Source: Panicum virgatum
Taxonomy: Eukaryota; Streptophyta; Magnoliopsida; Poales; Poaceae
Length of the DNA: 64,000 nucleotides
Assembly: GCF_016808335.1 (NCBI RefSeq)
Contig: NC_053148.1
Span: 12,026,063-12,090,062, forward strand
Direction: 5' to 3'
Part shown: one piece after another, positions 44,363 through 55,296 of the stretch
Numbering within the stretch: the first letter of the stretch is position 1
How the letters are laid out: each line of letters begins with the position of its first letter
Program-made: the position numbers and the translations under genes
Notes under the pieces: generated by a model
Database searches by the model: none
What the model saw: only the letters and a program-made list of their open reading frames with translations
What the model was told of the DNA's origin: nothing

Positions 44363-45055
44363 TCAAGGGGAACAGTAGTATTTTATAAGACAGATTTCGT
44401 TCATTTAGAACAAAGCTTTGGCTCAAAAATTTCTGATAAGATAATATTTTCTAATATAAAACCAAATGCAGAAACTTTGAGCAACAAAGTTATATATTTA
44501 CTGAGTAATTGTTGTCCTAACAAAATCAAGCAAGCTTTGTAATTTCAAACATAAGGAGCACATATAATAATTGATGAGTGATTTGAAGTTGTTTTTTGTA
44601 TAAAAATTTCCCTAGAGGTGGATTGGAATTCAAATATATTGTCATATCCTTGCTTGTGCTTGTGCTATTTACAAGTTCACACCATTACTATTCTCAAAAC
44701 AACAAAAACAATATAGATTTATACTATAATTCATCTACACATCCACAAATTCGTCTCTCAAGTTATCGGCAACAACGGTGCTATAAGCTGGGCCGTCAGG
44801 AATGGACCAATGGTGATAGGTGTTTTTGCAGTAATGATCGATGATAACTGGTGAAAGTTCACAATACTAAACCATATAAGCTATGAGCCAGTCCCAAGGT
44901 GTTGCGTTCGGCCCCATCATCGTCAATCTCAGAGGAGATTGTTATCACATAGTTACCAATATTGTAAACTAGTTAACCGAGCCGTAGGAGTTTTATGGTG
45001 ATAACACCTCTTTCATATCCCACGACACTCCTTCTTCTTCCTCTTCTGCAATGTC

Positions 45056-45190
45056 AAATTTAATTAATGCTCATGACACTCTCATCGAGATTGGCCCCAT
45101 TGTCGATCTTGTTTTTCTCCTAGCAAATTTAATGCTCATGACACTTCTATTGAGATTGGCCTCATTGTCGATCTTGCTTCTCTCCTCGCA
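45056..45190 (+). repeat. Tandem duplication, about 69-bp unit
   Basis: AATGCTCATGACACT...GAGATTGGCC...ATTGTCGATCTTG occurs twice in direct succession with a few differences. No coding frame is associated with it. Confidence 0.75.
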
Positions 45191-45363
45191 GTGTGCAGTT
45201 TTGTCTTCGTCTAGACCATCCAATCCAATCCCATCCATCATAATCCCCCGGTTATTTTGGACATCAGTATCACCCAACCATGTAATTGATTGGTACGTAT
45301 CTTCTGTGTGCTATCCCTGTACGTAGTGGGGGCACACATCGATCATATAGTCACTAGCTAGTA

Positions 45364-45598
45364 CTCCCTCCATTCCAAATTATAAGTCATTCCAAGAATT
45401 TTGGAGAGTCAAAAATTTTCAAATTTGACCAAATTTATATAACAAGATAATAACATTTATGATACCAATTAAGTATCATTAGATTATTTGTTAGCTATAT
45501 TTTCATAGTATATCTATTTGATGTCATAAATCTTTATGTTTTTCTCTATAACACTCTCGAAGATTCTTGGAATGACTTATAATTTGGAACGGAGGGAG
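45364..45598. mobile_element. Stowaway MITE
   Basis: 235 bp with the classic inverted ends CTCCCTCCATTCC...AATTATAAGTCATTCC and their complement ending GGAACGGAGGGAG, flanked by TA on both sides (45362-45363 and 45599-45600). TA duplication and the CTCCCTCC end define Stowaway (Tc1/mariner-type) MITEs. Confidence 0.93.
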
Positions 45599-45742
45599 TA
45601 GCTAGTAGAGTGGATTCACCGTATCCCCTAGCCATCCAATTGGCCTGGACCAGAATGTTATCTGATGATGATGATGATGCATGAACACCTTGTCTTCTTG
45701 GACCCCACGCTGTCCGATCCAACCGATGATCGATACAATTTC

Positions 45743-46303
45743 TGTTATAATCTTTAGGACCTCCTAGGAGTAGATCGATGGGAACTTCACTCTTACTTAG
45801 AATAAACCATGAAGATCTTGTGGGTTAACCGAGAGAAACTCGAGAGGAAGAGAGAGTGAGAGATAGAGAGGAGGAACTGACCGTGTGGTTTGGGTAGTAG
45901 AGGATGGGATCTGGTCGGTGTAGACGGAGTCCGGCGATGCAGTGCTGTGCAGTGACGATCGCCGGTGAAACACAGTGACGACGGTGGTAGGGGTCGACGC
46001 AGGGACGTCCAGCGACCCTCGGTGTCGTCCAGCGTCGGGGACGCCCTCACGGTGGCGAGGACGGTGGCGTCAGTGGGCTTCCCGTCGCAGCAGCACCTCC
46101 CTCTGGATCGAATTAGGGTTAGGAGGGTAGGGAACAGTGACGGCGGCAAACCTCGTGTCATAAGCCTCTAATCCCCACCTCCACTTTATAGGGCTGCGCG
46201 ACGGGGGCCCACCAGCCTCATCTTGGGCTGGGCGTCCCCGATCAGGACGCGAGTCAAGGTTGGCCCAGTCGTTGGACTGGCCCGTTGGAGATCAATACTA
46301 ACA
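45743..46303 (-). repeat. 3' LTR of the non-autonomous copia-type element
   Basis: On the plus strand it runs from TGTTATAATCTTTAGGACC to AATACTAACA. The minus strand carries TATAAA (46190-46185), followed by a 122-codon frame (46161-45793) that lies wholly within the LTR and has no known domain. Confidence 0.92.
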
Positions 46304-46318
46304 TTCTCCCCCTTGATC
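46304..46318 (-). other. Polypurine tract of the non-autonomous copia-type element
   Basis: On the minus strand GATCAAGGGGGAGAA abuts the 3' LTR start TGTTAG. Confidence 0.8.
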
Positions 46319-46441
46319 TCACCTTTGTACTTTAAAATTTCTCAATTTGAACTTAACTCTTTACTTTCTCTTTAGTTGCTTTGCTATTGGCCTCATCTCA
46401 TTGCAGATCAGTACGTAGAGCGCGCCTCATCATGATGGTTA

Positions 46442-46722
46442 TTAGTCACCGTCAGACTTAACAGCCACAATGTACCTTTCTGTATTGAAACAAGACCTTA
46501 ACCTTTCTTTGGGCCCTTTAGTAATCCAGAAATCATAGGCCTCCCGTAAAACCCATGTCGACTTGGGCGGTAGGCCTTTGGTAAGCGGATCCGCAAGCAC
46601 TTGCTTGATACTTTGGTGCTCCATGATTTCATATGATTCTGGATTTTCTCCTTTGCAACACATAACTCATTGTCAATGTATTTGGCAGCACACTTGACAT
46701 GTTGCAATAGGAGTGAAAACAT
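46442..46722 (-). pseudogene. Remnant of copia RNase H C-terminus
   Basis: Two overlapping frames carry pieces of the usual copia pol C-terminus: AAKYIDNELCVAKEKIQNH in one, and IMEHQSIKQVLADPLTKGLPPK in another. A frameshift lies between them (about 46610-46640). This shows the element derives from an autonomous copia and fixes its orientation. No RT or integrase motif was found upstream of it. Confidence 0.75.
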
Positions 46723-48919
46723 TCGAATGGTATATTGCTGTTGTCTACCATTATCAATTCCGGGTAATGATTTCCTTAACCATTTTGCATGTCCTGTAGC
46801 CTCATATAATGCTAAACTTTGGGTACACGACCCACAATATCACAAGTATTTTGCTTTGGAGCTTTTCCACAATAAAACTCCAAGCGCGAGTGTTAGCTAC
46901 TACTGTGGGCTTCGCTAAACATCTCGCCAAAACTTAATTCCTTTTACTCACATCATTTTGAGAGTACATGTTCCTTTCTTACTTAGCATGAGGCTGACAA
47001 TATTTTGCAAAATTGCAAAACATTCTATAACTCCATTCCAGTGATCTATTGCTGGACTGGACTTCTGCCAAAATGTCCCGGATACTTGCACTATGTCAGG
47101 GTAAATTCTTTTGAGCACTAATTTTGCTTCCAACAGCTGAAGTACATGGAACCTTTTTCTTTTGATCGATCATATAACGGTTCCTGGAATTCTAAAAATT
47201 CCAAAACTATTACCCTTGACAATAGGACAGGCGTAGGCTTACTCGCATGCATACTATATATCTTTAGAACTTTTTTCTTAATATGCTTTCTGCGATAGTC
47301 CTGATACCCCCTTTTTCTTTTATTCCGGTGAATTTCCTTTCCTAGAGCGAATGACTCTTACCGAAATTATTCTTATCAAAACTAGAGGTCAAAATAACCT
47401 TCTTTGAATCTTTTCAGGAAAAGGATTTCCCATCTTTTGAATTTTGCATATTTGCAAATTGTCATTCTGTATTGACCTTTACTTAAAACCCAAATTTTCT
47501 TTATTCTCATAAAACTTTAGATACTACTATTCTACGATCTAATATCATCAAGTGGTATCGCAATATTCTTTTCTTTTCACAATAAAATCATTTGGTTATG
47601 TCATGTATATACTTTCTTGAGCAAATCTCCGTCGGGAGATATTGCTCTAACATCCATCTGATGTAATTAAAAAGCAGTATGCCATTAATTGCATTGTGAT
47701 TCTAAAAGAATCCTTTTATGAGACTGAATAAAATGTCTCATTATAATTTATTCTTTTCTTTGCACAAAACTTTTTGCCATAAGTCGTGCTTAGCAACTTT
47801 TCATGTTCCCTCCGGAGTCACGTTTCAATCTTGTAGACCCATTATAGCCTACTGTCTTGGCTCCATTAGAAACTTATTCCATGTTCCAAAATAAATTTGG
47901 AACTTTTAGGTCTCATTTTATCTTCCTTTGCTTCTCGCCACGTCGATGAATGAGACAACTCAATTTATGACATTCATACAACGTGAAAACATATGTTGAG
48001 ACAATTTCAGTGCTTGAATCATAGTGCTGAACATACAGTCATATTTCTCTTCAAACCTTAGTTCTTGACATACTTTACTCCCCCAGATTATCCCATCTAT
48101 TGCAAAGATGGAATATCTTCAAACTTTTGTTTGGGTTTGTTCTTTACAAGCCTCGGTTTAGTTTTTACAAGCCTCGTAAGGTGCTTCAAGCACCACCTTT
48201 TCTTTTTCGGTTGATTTGAGGCTTAACTATATTTTCTCCCTATTTGGAGCTGAAAACTCCAGAAATTTCACTTACTTTATTGTTGGGGTATTAATATTAT
48301 GACCGTTGTACTCCCTTTTCGGTTGGTCATATTCACTTTAATATATCATCTTTGCTTTTAAAAATGCATCGCATTTAACTTTGCGGGGAAATTCTTTCTA
48401 AATTTTAATCTTTCTTATCTTTCTAATCTTTCTCCCCCTCGAAATATGGCACAAACTTTGCTGCCATAATTTCGAAACTATTTTTAACACTTGTGAACGA
48501 GGAGCATTTCATTACTAGAACTTTATTCATATGACCAAGTCATACAAAGTAATGGGAGTACTATTTCCTCGTTTCTTTTCAAGAGCTCCTCAGAGTTCTT
48601 GATTTGTTGCATTTTCAAGAACTCATCAAGTTCTTCATTTTGCTATACTTTTGCAAGTCATTCTTGCAATATTGGTTAGCATACAACTTTCTTTTGTCCT
48701 TCGATTCTTTTCAAGTCACTATCCAACCATGCCACTATAGTAGTGCATGAGAATTGCTGGGATAGCTTAAAAGCTCCCCCAGACTTCTTCACTTTTATGT
48801 GATACTCATGTGGCATGTGAGTCATCACAAAAACTTTCCCTGCCGTGCAGGATGTGAATGGCACAAGTGCCAAAAACCTTTCCCGACATGCTGTATAAAA
48901 CTTCAAAGGCATTTGCAAC
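46723..48919. other. Non-coding AT-rich interior of the copia-type element
   Basis: No reading frame of note. The sequence is rich in CTTTTC/AACTTT words, with occasional inverted repeats; for example GAGCAAATCTCC and GGAGATATTGCTC face each other at about 47622-47650. Confidence 0.5.
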
Positions 48920-50025
48920 GCATGTTTAATTCAATGTTGGTCAAATTGAACGTGCATCAAACTCATTTCAACCATTATCTTTACTGTTGAAGGACAAGGT
49001 AAAAACATAATATAGTGATAAAACTTTAGTCACAATGACTAAAACATGCGCATATACTTTATTTTCTGATTAAATCTTCCCGTTGGTTCCAATTTAATCA
49101 GAAAATCTAGCAACAGTAAAACTTTAGTGAGAGCAACAAAAAACTTCTCGAAAATAGCTGCATCTCTTTCCATATCAACTAAAAGTCAGAATGGAACCAG
49201 CACTTTTCTTTCTTAACCTCAACTCTACAGCTGAGTAACCTCAAAACTTTATCTGTGGCGTTGATCGGAATCAACTTTTGTCTGTTAATTTCTCTCTACT
49301 TGGGAAGAATTGTATGTCTTAATTTAACGTTGGTCAAAATTAAAATATACAACTTTCCTTTACTTTCAATTCTATATCACCGTTGGGCAGAAATAGAACA
49401 CATGACAAGAATAAAAAATTATAATATTAACATCATCAACTTTGGTCAGAAAATGACAATATCATAATAAACTTTAATCTTTCTTTTCTTTTAAGAGCAA
49501 ACTAATGCTCAACTTAATACTTACAATGACAAAATGGTGCCAAAACATCCTTTCTTTGACATACAACAGCAGAAGCTTTTCTTAACCTTAAATTTAAAGG
49601 CTCCTTTTTCCCATAGTAAATATCATAATAAACTCATCTGAGTCTATCTTTCTTTATTGCATCGGAGAACTTTTCTTTCTTTCATAAGCTTTTCTTTGTC
49701 TTTTTCTCTTCTTTGAAAATTGATCACTTCGATGCAAAAAAAAATCAGAGATTTAATATTTAACTCAAAACTCATAATATAAAATTCTAGTATTGTTATC
49801 ATCAACGTTGGTCAGAAAATAACAATACCATAATTTAACTTTAAATCAATATCTTTCTATTCCTCTATTTAAATTTTCTCGTTGGTTCGAATTTAAATAG
49901 AGAATGAGACTTTTACTTTGCAGCGGAAACAAGTAAACATACTCATATTCAGAAGCAAAAACACTTTAAAACTTTGCCATTCTCTAAGACAAATTATTCC
50001 GTTGGTTCAAATTTGAATAGAGAAT
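48920..50025. repeat. Array of hairpins sharing a GTTGGT-type loop
   Basis: Eight stem-loops: 48920-48955, 49061-49106, 49312-49350, 49370-49398, 49419-49467, 49790-49828, 49863-49902 and 49979-50025. Stems are 6-15 bp, several of them perfect: ATTTTCTGATTAAAT/ATTTAATCAGAAAAT, CTCTATTTAAATT/AATTTAAATAGAG and GTATTGTTAT/ATAACAATAC. Stem sequences are unrelated between most copies. Loops carry CGTTGGT or a one-base variant. AACTTT words recur between hairpins. On the element's sense (minus) strand the loop core is ACCAACG. Confidence 0.75.
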
Positions 50026-50079
50026 CAAAACTATTCAATATTCATTTGAAGAAAAGCTTCTGAAAAAAAATAAAACAAT

Positions 50080-50930
50080 TTGCCCTGCTCGGGCCGGTTC
50101 AGCGCCTCGCTCGGCCCAGACCGAAAATGGCCCAAAGCCCAGCTCGCGCGCTGCGCGCACCCCGCACCCAGGCCGCAACCTGGGCCTGGGCTGGGAAACC
50201 CCGCCCCCGCCTGGGCTCAATTCGGCCCGCTCGGGCGCCGGCCGCTCCCAGCCGTCGGATTGAATCCGACGGTCGTCCGCCATTCTCGCGGGATCAAAAC
50301 CGGCGACGGCCGATTTCCTCGGAAACCCTAGCTCATTTGTCTCTCCCTCCCCTTTCTTTCACCGCGCTGAGCGGCGGCGGCCATGGCGGCCGGAGGGGCG
50401 CGGCGCCGCCACGGCCCCGCCCCTCGCTGGCGCTGGTGAGGAGCGGCGCCGCCGGAACGTGGCCGCTTGACTCCCCCTTTCTCTCTACACCACCGAATGG
50501 CGGCGGGCTCTGGGCGGAGGTGGCCGGCGCCACCGTCGGCCCCCTCGCCGGCGCGCGCGCTCGCCCGTGCGGGAGCGCGCCACCGTCGAGCGGCCTGGCG
50601 GCGGTGCCCTTTGCCCCAAAATCGCGCGCATGTCCAAGGCGAGACGGCGGCGGCTCAGATGCCCCTGTCCGCGCGACGGTGGTTGTGCGCCAGAGATCCG
50701 GCGCCTCTGTGTGGTCTTTCTTGCGCGTTCAAGGGACAGCGGCAATGGTGGGTGCGGCAAGGGCCCGAGGTGGGTCCCGCCGATTCTCTTTGTGCTAGGG
50801 TTAGGGTTTCTGTCTTCATTCGATTTGCATCGAAATTACTTTCTTTGGATCTTTCGATTCATGACTGAATCCCTCTTTCCCGCATAGCGTCGAGCGACTA
50901 CCGGCGGTGGTGACCAACACGGCCGACGGC
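50080..50930. other. GC-rich 5' interior of the copia-type element
   Basis: An abrupt change from AT-rich to GC-rich sequence, with several ORFs on both strands (for example 50127-50798 plus) that lack known domains. In element orientation this lies just after the PBS, where gag would be expected. I cannot recognise gag. A captured host fragment is possible. Confidence 0.4.
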
Positions 50931-51087
50931 CGGCAGTGGTGGCGCAGCAGGTATGTACCACGACCCTTTCTTGGCTAGGGTTTGTGATCCTTTCTGTCGA
51001 TCCAATTCGAATCGAAATTCTTTCTTTCTTCTTCTTTTCATTCTGATTTCTTTACCCAAAACTCGATCTACTCGCTAGATCGGCTAA

Positions 51088-51096
51088 CTGATACCA
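51088..51096 (-). other. Primer-binding site of the non-autonomous copia-type element
   Basis: On the minus strand TGGTATCAG starts one base after the 5' LTR end. It matches the first nine bases of the initiator-Met tRNA site. Confidence 0.8.
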
Positions 51097-51097
51097 C

Positions 51098-51658
51098 TGT
51101 TATAATCTTTAGGACCTCCTAGGAGTAGATCGATGGGAACTTCACTCTTACTTAGAATAAACCATGAAGATCTTGTGGGTTAACCGAGAGAAACTCGAGA
51201 GGAAGAGAGAGTGAGAGAGAGAGAGGAGGAACTGACCGTGTGGTTTGGGTAGTAGAGGATGGGATCTGGTCGGTGTAGACGGAGTCCGGCGATGCAGTGC
51301 TGTGCAGTGACGATCGCCGGTGAAACACAGTGACGACGGTGGTAGGGGTCGACGCAGGGACGTCCAGCGACCCTCGGTGTCGTCCAGCGTCGGGGACGCC
51401 CTCACGGTGGCGAGGACGGTGGCGTCAGTGGGCTTCCCGTCGCAGCAGCACCTCCCTCTGGATCGGATTAGGGTTAGGAGGGTAGGGAACAGTGACGGCG
51501 GCAAACCTCGTGTCATAAGCCTCTAATCCCCACCTCCACTTTATAGGGCTGCGCGACGGGGGCCCACCAGCCTCATCTTGGGCTGGGCGTCCCCGATCAG
51601 GACGCGAGTCAAGGTTGGCCCAGTCGTTGGACTGGCCCGTTGGAGATCAATACTAACA
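51098..51658 (-). repeat. 5' LTR of the non-autonomous copia-type element
   Basis: Matches 45743-46303 along its whole length, with only about two substitutions seen. It is the upstream LTR in element orientation. Confidence 0.92.
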
Positions 51659-51663
51659 ATTTC

Positions 51664-52998
51664 CTCTGCCTCACTTCCGGCCCGGGCAGCTGATGAACTC
51701 GATCCCGACTGCCACCGGCCGGCGCGCAGCTAGCCATGCGCGTTCCAGGCCATCTGCTACGCGCAGGCCGCGTGCTTGCTTGCTCGCTGCGGCCAGGAGC
51801 ACGCACGCACGCACGCACGGCGGCGCACCACCTATCGGTCTCGCTCGTTACGCGCCGTCTGGATCGGTCGGCGCGCAGCGGTTGCCGCGGCCAGGGAGTT
51901 ACGCACGACATGCCCAGCGCCCGCGGCCAGGGACCATGCACGGATCCGGCGGCCACTTGCGGCGCGCGGGGGCCTGCCTGCGGAGTGTGGAGCCGAGGCC
52001 CGGGGGCACGCAGCGCTGGACGCACGGGGACCCGGTCGCCGCGCGCGCGGGCACGGTGTCCGCCTGCCCCCGGGCAGGCACCTACCGGCCGGCGGCGCGC
52101 GCGGCCGGCGGCGCCTGCGCCTCGCTCGCCCGCCGCGCGCGACAGCCGCATGTGTGGCATCGATCGGCCTGGCACGCAACGCGCGACGCGTCTGAGCGTC
52201 GATCGATGATCCTGAGTCCTGATCTGAGTTGGTGGGCGGCAGCGCTAGCTGCCCACTGGCCGGTGGCCACGTACTACTGCCGCGGCGCCGGGAGCCATGA
52301 ATGATGAGCGGATGATGACGGTATCTGTGGGGAGCGAAGTTTGTGCCGCCATTGCAGCAAAAAGCAGGTGCCCCATTATTGTGCCTGCTCGGGATGTCTG
52401 TGCGTACACCTGCAGGCACATATACATGCAAGGCTAGAACACACGCACGCACACATTTGGCACACACGCTGACATCCGTCATATCCCTGCAGCAGAGCCA
52501 ACAAAGACCTCGAGCCAGTGTGGCAAGCTGGGCTTCGGACGTGGCCCAAACGCAGAGGTCAAGAACGCGCACACCTGGCGGCAAGCCAGCAGATCGAGTT
52601 GGCAGCTGAATGCAACGACTTAACAGTATTCGGCTGATCGGCTCTGCACACTGCGCTCTGCAGTAAGCCGACGACGAGTTGGCCTGTGCGGCCTGCTGGC
52701 TAGTAGTACGTAGCTGTTTAGGGAGACCCACGCCAGACGCGTCCACCGTTGACGAGCCATGAGCCCGTGAATACCCCACGTCCCCACGTCGGGGAACTTT
52801 TTGGGCGTCGTCTTCGGACCCCTCTTTTCTCGCGACACTTTCGTGATCAGCGCCTGTCGTAGGCACGCAGTACATGCATGTCGCTGTGTCGGGGAAAAGG
52901 AGCTGACTGGTGCCTGGCCATCCAACTGTTATGGAACGGAACCCTGTCTCCTCAGAGTCAGATCGGGAGAATGATTCAAGTTGGGTTTTGCTTAGGAG
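51664..52998. other. GC-rich intergenic region, no gene called
   Basis: Very GC-rich to about 52230, with overlapping ORFs on all frames that are Arg/Ala/Gly-rich and unrecognisable. A short ACGC microsatellite lies at about 51799-51818. The remainder is ordinary. I find no domain or splice pattern supporting a gene. Confidence 0.4.
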
Positions 52999-53322
52999 GG
53001 CCACGTTCGGTTCCACCGCGCTATTCCATTCTATTAGAGAATCTTTTATGCATGAAGTACTAAATGAAGTTAATTTACAAAATCTTTTCAGGGATGAGTG
53101 TAACTTTTCGCGACGAATCTAATGACGATAATTAATCGATGATTTGCTATAGTGATGCTACTTTAGCCATTTTCTAATTGCACGGTCAAATGACTCATTA
53201 AATTCTTCAGAGTCACTAGCGCGGGGTTCTGAAGTTAATTTTGTAAACTGATTTTGTTTGACACCGTAATTAATAGTCAAAATGTCACTATTCACTAGCA
53301 CGCTATAAAACCAAACGAGGCC
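52999..53322. mobile_element. MITE, probably hAT-type
   Basis: The left end GGCCACGTTCGGTTCC and the right end AACCAAACGAGGCC are inverted. The interior has motifs common in grass MITEs (GAAGTTAATTTACAAAATC, CTATAGTGATGCTAC). About 324 bp. No 8-bp TSD could be confirmed. Confidence 0.65.
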
Positions 53323-54297
53323 GAGCCATGAGGAGAACGCAGAGGTGATGACGAGGACCACGACGGCTCTGGTAGGCACGATTTTGTGACCCGCTGGCAT
53401 CGTCCACAAAAACTGAAATGCAGAAGGTAGGTGTAGTTCCAAATCCAGGCCCGGCAAGTCTTCTCCAGCCGCGTCGGATCGGAGTTTTGTCGATCCATAA
53501 GAAAAACGGGCCTGCAGGCGCTACGCCAATTTTTGCCCATTGTCACAAATACGTACAAACAGCCCAATAACAATTAACACCAGCCCATCTTATTTCTCAC
53601 TGATAATACAGGGCAGCCCATTACACAGCAGCCTGCGTAGATTTCAATTCTTCCCCCGAAAATGATTTGATGGCCTCTCTAGTCTCTACAGTCTACAACA
53701 ATGGTATACCCTGGCGGTAGTATAACAATTAGTTAATTACATAGTTTTTCCTCAAAAAAATGTTAATTACATAGTCGAACACTACGCTCATGCTATCGTT
53801 TCAAAGAAAGAAAAAGCACTATGCAGAATTGCTGATGCTACCACGGCAACACAAATACAACCTTGCCGATACATTTTTGGAAGGAAAAAGTCCATTTTAC
53901 TAACATAGCCAATCCAATTTATCAGCTTAACCCCTAGCAAAATATATGCTCAATTTACTCCTTCGAACAATTTTAATTGATCCAATCTACCCTCTAAGGA
54001 TATTTCTTTTTGTTTTCTCCATGTACGAATTGAATTTTAAGTTCAAATTTTATGAGTGGACAAAGGAAATGATACCTTATGTTAAAAAATACATTAACAA
54101 TTTTTTCATGGTTACTTTCATAGGTTAGGAGGATAATACGAATTTGGTCATAGCAATACAATTCTGCATGAAAAAGTAATCATGAAAAATTCATAACTTA
54201 TTTTTCTTACCTGGGACATCATATTATAAATCATACTGCAAAAATTGCAGTTAAATTTCCACTTGCATAATACTATCCGCAAGGTTTTACTAGTCTT
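53323..54297. other. Intergenic, nothing recognised
   Basis: About 1 kb, increasingly AT-rich. Short ORFs have no known domain. Confidence 0.4.
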
Positions 54298-54300
54298 TTA

Positions 54301-54627
54301 GACCACGTTTGGAATGAGGGAATTTGTAGGAATCTTGCAAGAACTGGTTCCGGATGAAAGGAACGGAGGTAAGCACGTTTGGAACAAAAAGGAACGATGC
54401 CTTCCATTCCTGAGGAAAGGGAGCAACGTCCACACAAAACATAGGAACCAAAAAAATCCACTCTGACCCAAGGGAACGCTGGCTCTGTTTCTCCTCCTTC
54501 GCTCTCAAATTATTTCCTACAACCCAAACAACTCAAATCTTGCATTCCTGTGTTTTCTAATCCTATGATTTTCCACTTTACACTTCCTTCTATTCCTGTG
54601 TTGCGTTCCTTTGTTTCAAACAGGGCC
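54301..54627. mobile_element. PIF/Harbinger (Tourist-type) MITE
   Basis: 327 bp between TTA duplications (54298-54300 and 54628-54630). The ends GACCACGTTTGGAA and TTTCAAACAGGGCC are imperfect inverted repeats. A TTA/TAA target and a G-rich terminus fit Tourist-type MITEs. There is no coding capacity. Confidence 0.7.
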
Positions 54628-54630
54628 TTA

Positions 54631-55296
54631 ATTTTGGAAGAACCGTGAAATGGAAGGGGAGAAAAAAAAAACTGAAGTACATGACCAAGCTATGGGCCCG
54701 TTGCAATAGGCAACTCATCTCGCCACGAGCCCACGACGCGCACATGTTACCTGGTCGGGACGGCACGGTTGGTATACTGCACGCGACCGTACAGGGTGTG
54801 GCAAGCGGCAACCGTCCAGCCTTGGCCCTGCTGGTAGTGGTAGGCCTCCGTAGCCACTAGCCACAACGCCATTCTGCTCCTCAGTGTACGGCCGCCTGTA
54901 CGAACGCAAAACGTGGCCGCCAAATCTCGTCCTGTGTTCTCTGTCATAAACAGCAGCGCATCGCATCAATGGCGCGAAGCTCCCATTTCTGCTGCCACTG
55001 AGAGTGCCAGCGCCAGTTCTCTGACACTGTCACACTGAGCACCGGGATCAGACAGTCCTAGGACTCGCACACACCGGTTCACATCGGTTCGGGTAATTGT
55101 TGACTCCGGACTAGAGCTTTTGGCCATTCATTCACACTGAAATTCTCATCGGAATCCCAAGACGCTGCTCTTGTTTTTCTCTTGATCTGTACAAGTGGTC
55201 GTCGATCACATTCACGATCGGGGAACAGCACACTGAACAACATGGCTCGCCAAAAATTCCACACCAACTCAAGAGAAAGGAAATCGCGCAGCGCCG
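54631..55296. other. Region downstream of the glutaredoxin-like gene
   Basis: About 670 bases. The part near 55100-55296 probably forms the 3' UTR of the minus-strand gene. The remainder shows no recognisable feature. Confidence 0.4.

Larger units (their letters stand above)
42822..45361. other. Intergenic region with decayed repeats, no gene called
   Basis: AT-rich to about 43250, GC-rich at 43370-44120, then AT-rich. A degenerate two-copy repeat of about 60 bp (ending ...AATGCATTTTA) lies at 43031-43150. Long ORFs in the GC-rich block (for example 43267-43863) have no recognisable domain. A 69-bp tandem duplication lies at 45056-45190. Confidence 0.45.
45743..51658 (-). mobile_element. Young non-autonomous copia-type LTR element
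   Basis: 5916 bp flanked by the TSD ATTTC (45738-45742 and 51659-51663), with two 561-bp LTRs (45743-46303 and 51098-51658). I count two base differences between the LTRs by eye. On the minus strand TGGTATCAG follows the 5' LTR (iMet-type PBS), and an AAGGGGGAGAA polypurine tract precedes the 3' LTR. Internally there is only a scrap of copia RNase H at the 3' end. The rest is AT-rich, with hairpins and a GC-rich block, and contains no gag or pol. Near-identical LTRs with no coding capacity imply recent mobilisation by a helper element. Confidence 0.9.

Noticed and set aside
50127..50868. Long ORFs in the GC-rich interior of the copia-type element
   Set aside because: Overlapping frames without domains or knuckle motifs. 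They could not be matched to gag.
51693..52304. Overlapping ORFs of 139-203 codons and a 394-codon minus ORF
   Set aside because: Three plus frames and the minus strand are all open at once, which is typical of very GC-rich non-coding DNA. No motif is recognisable.
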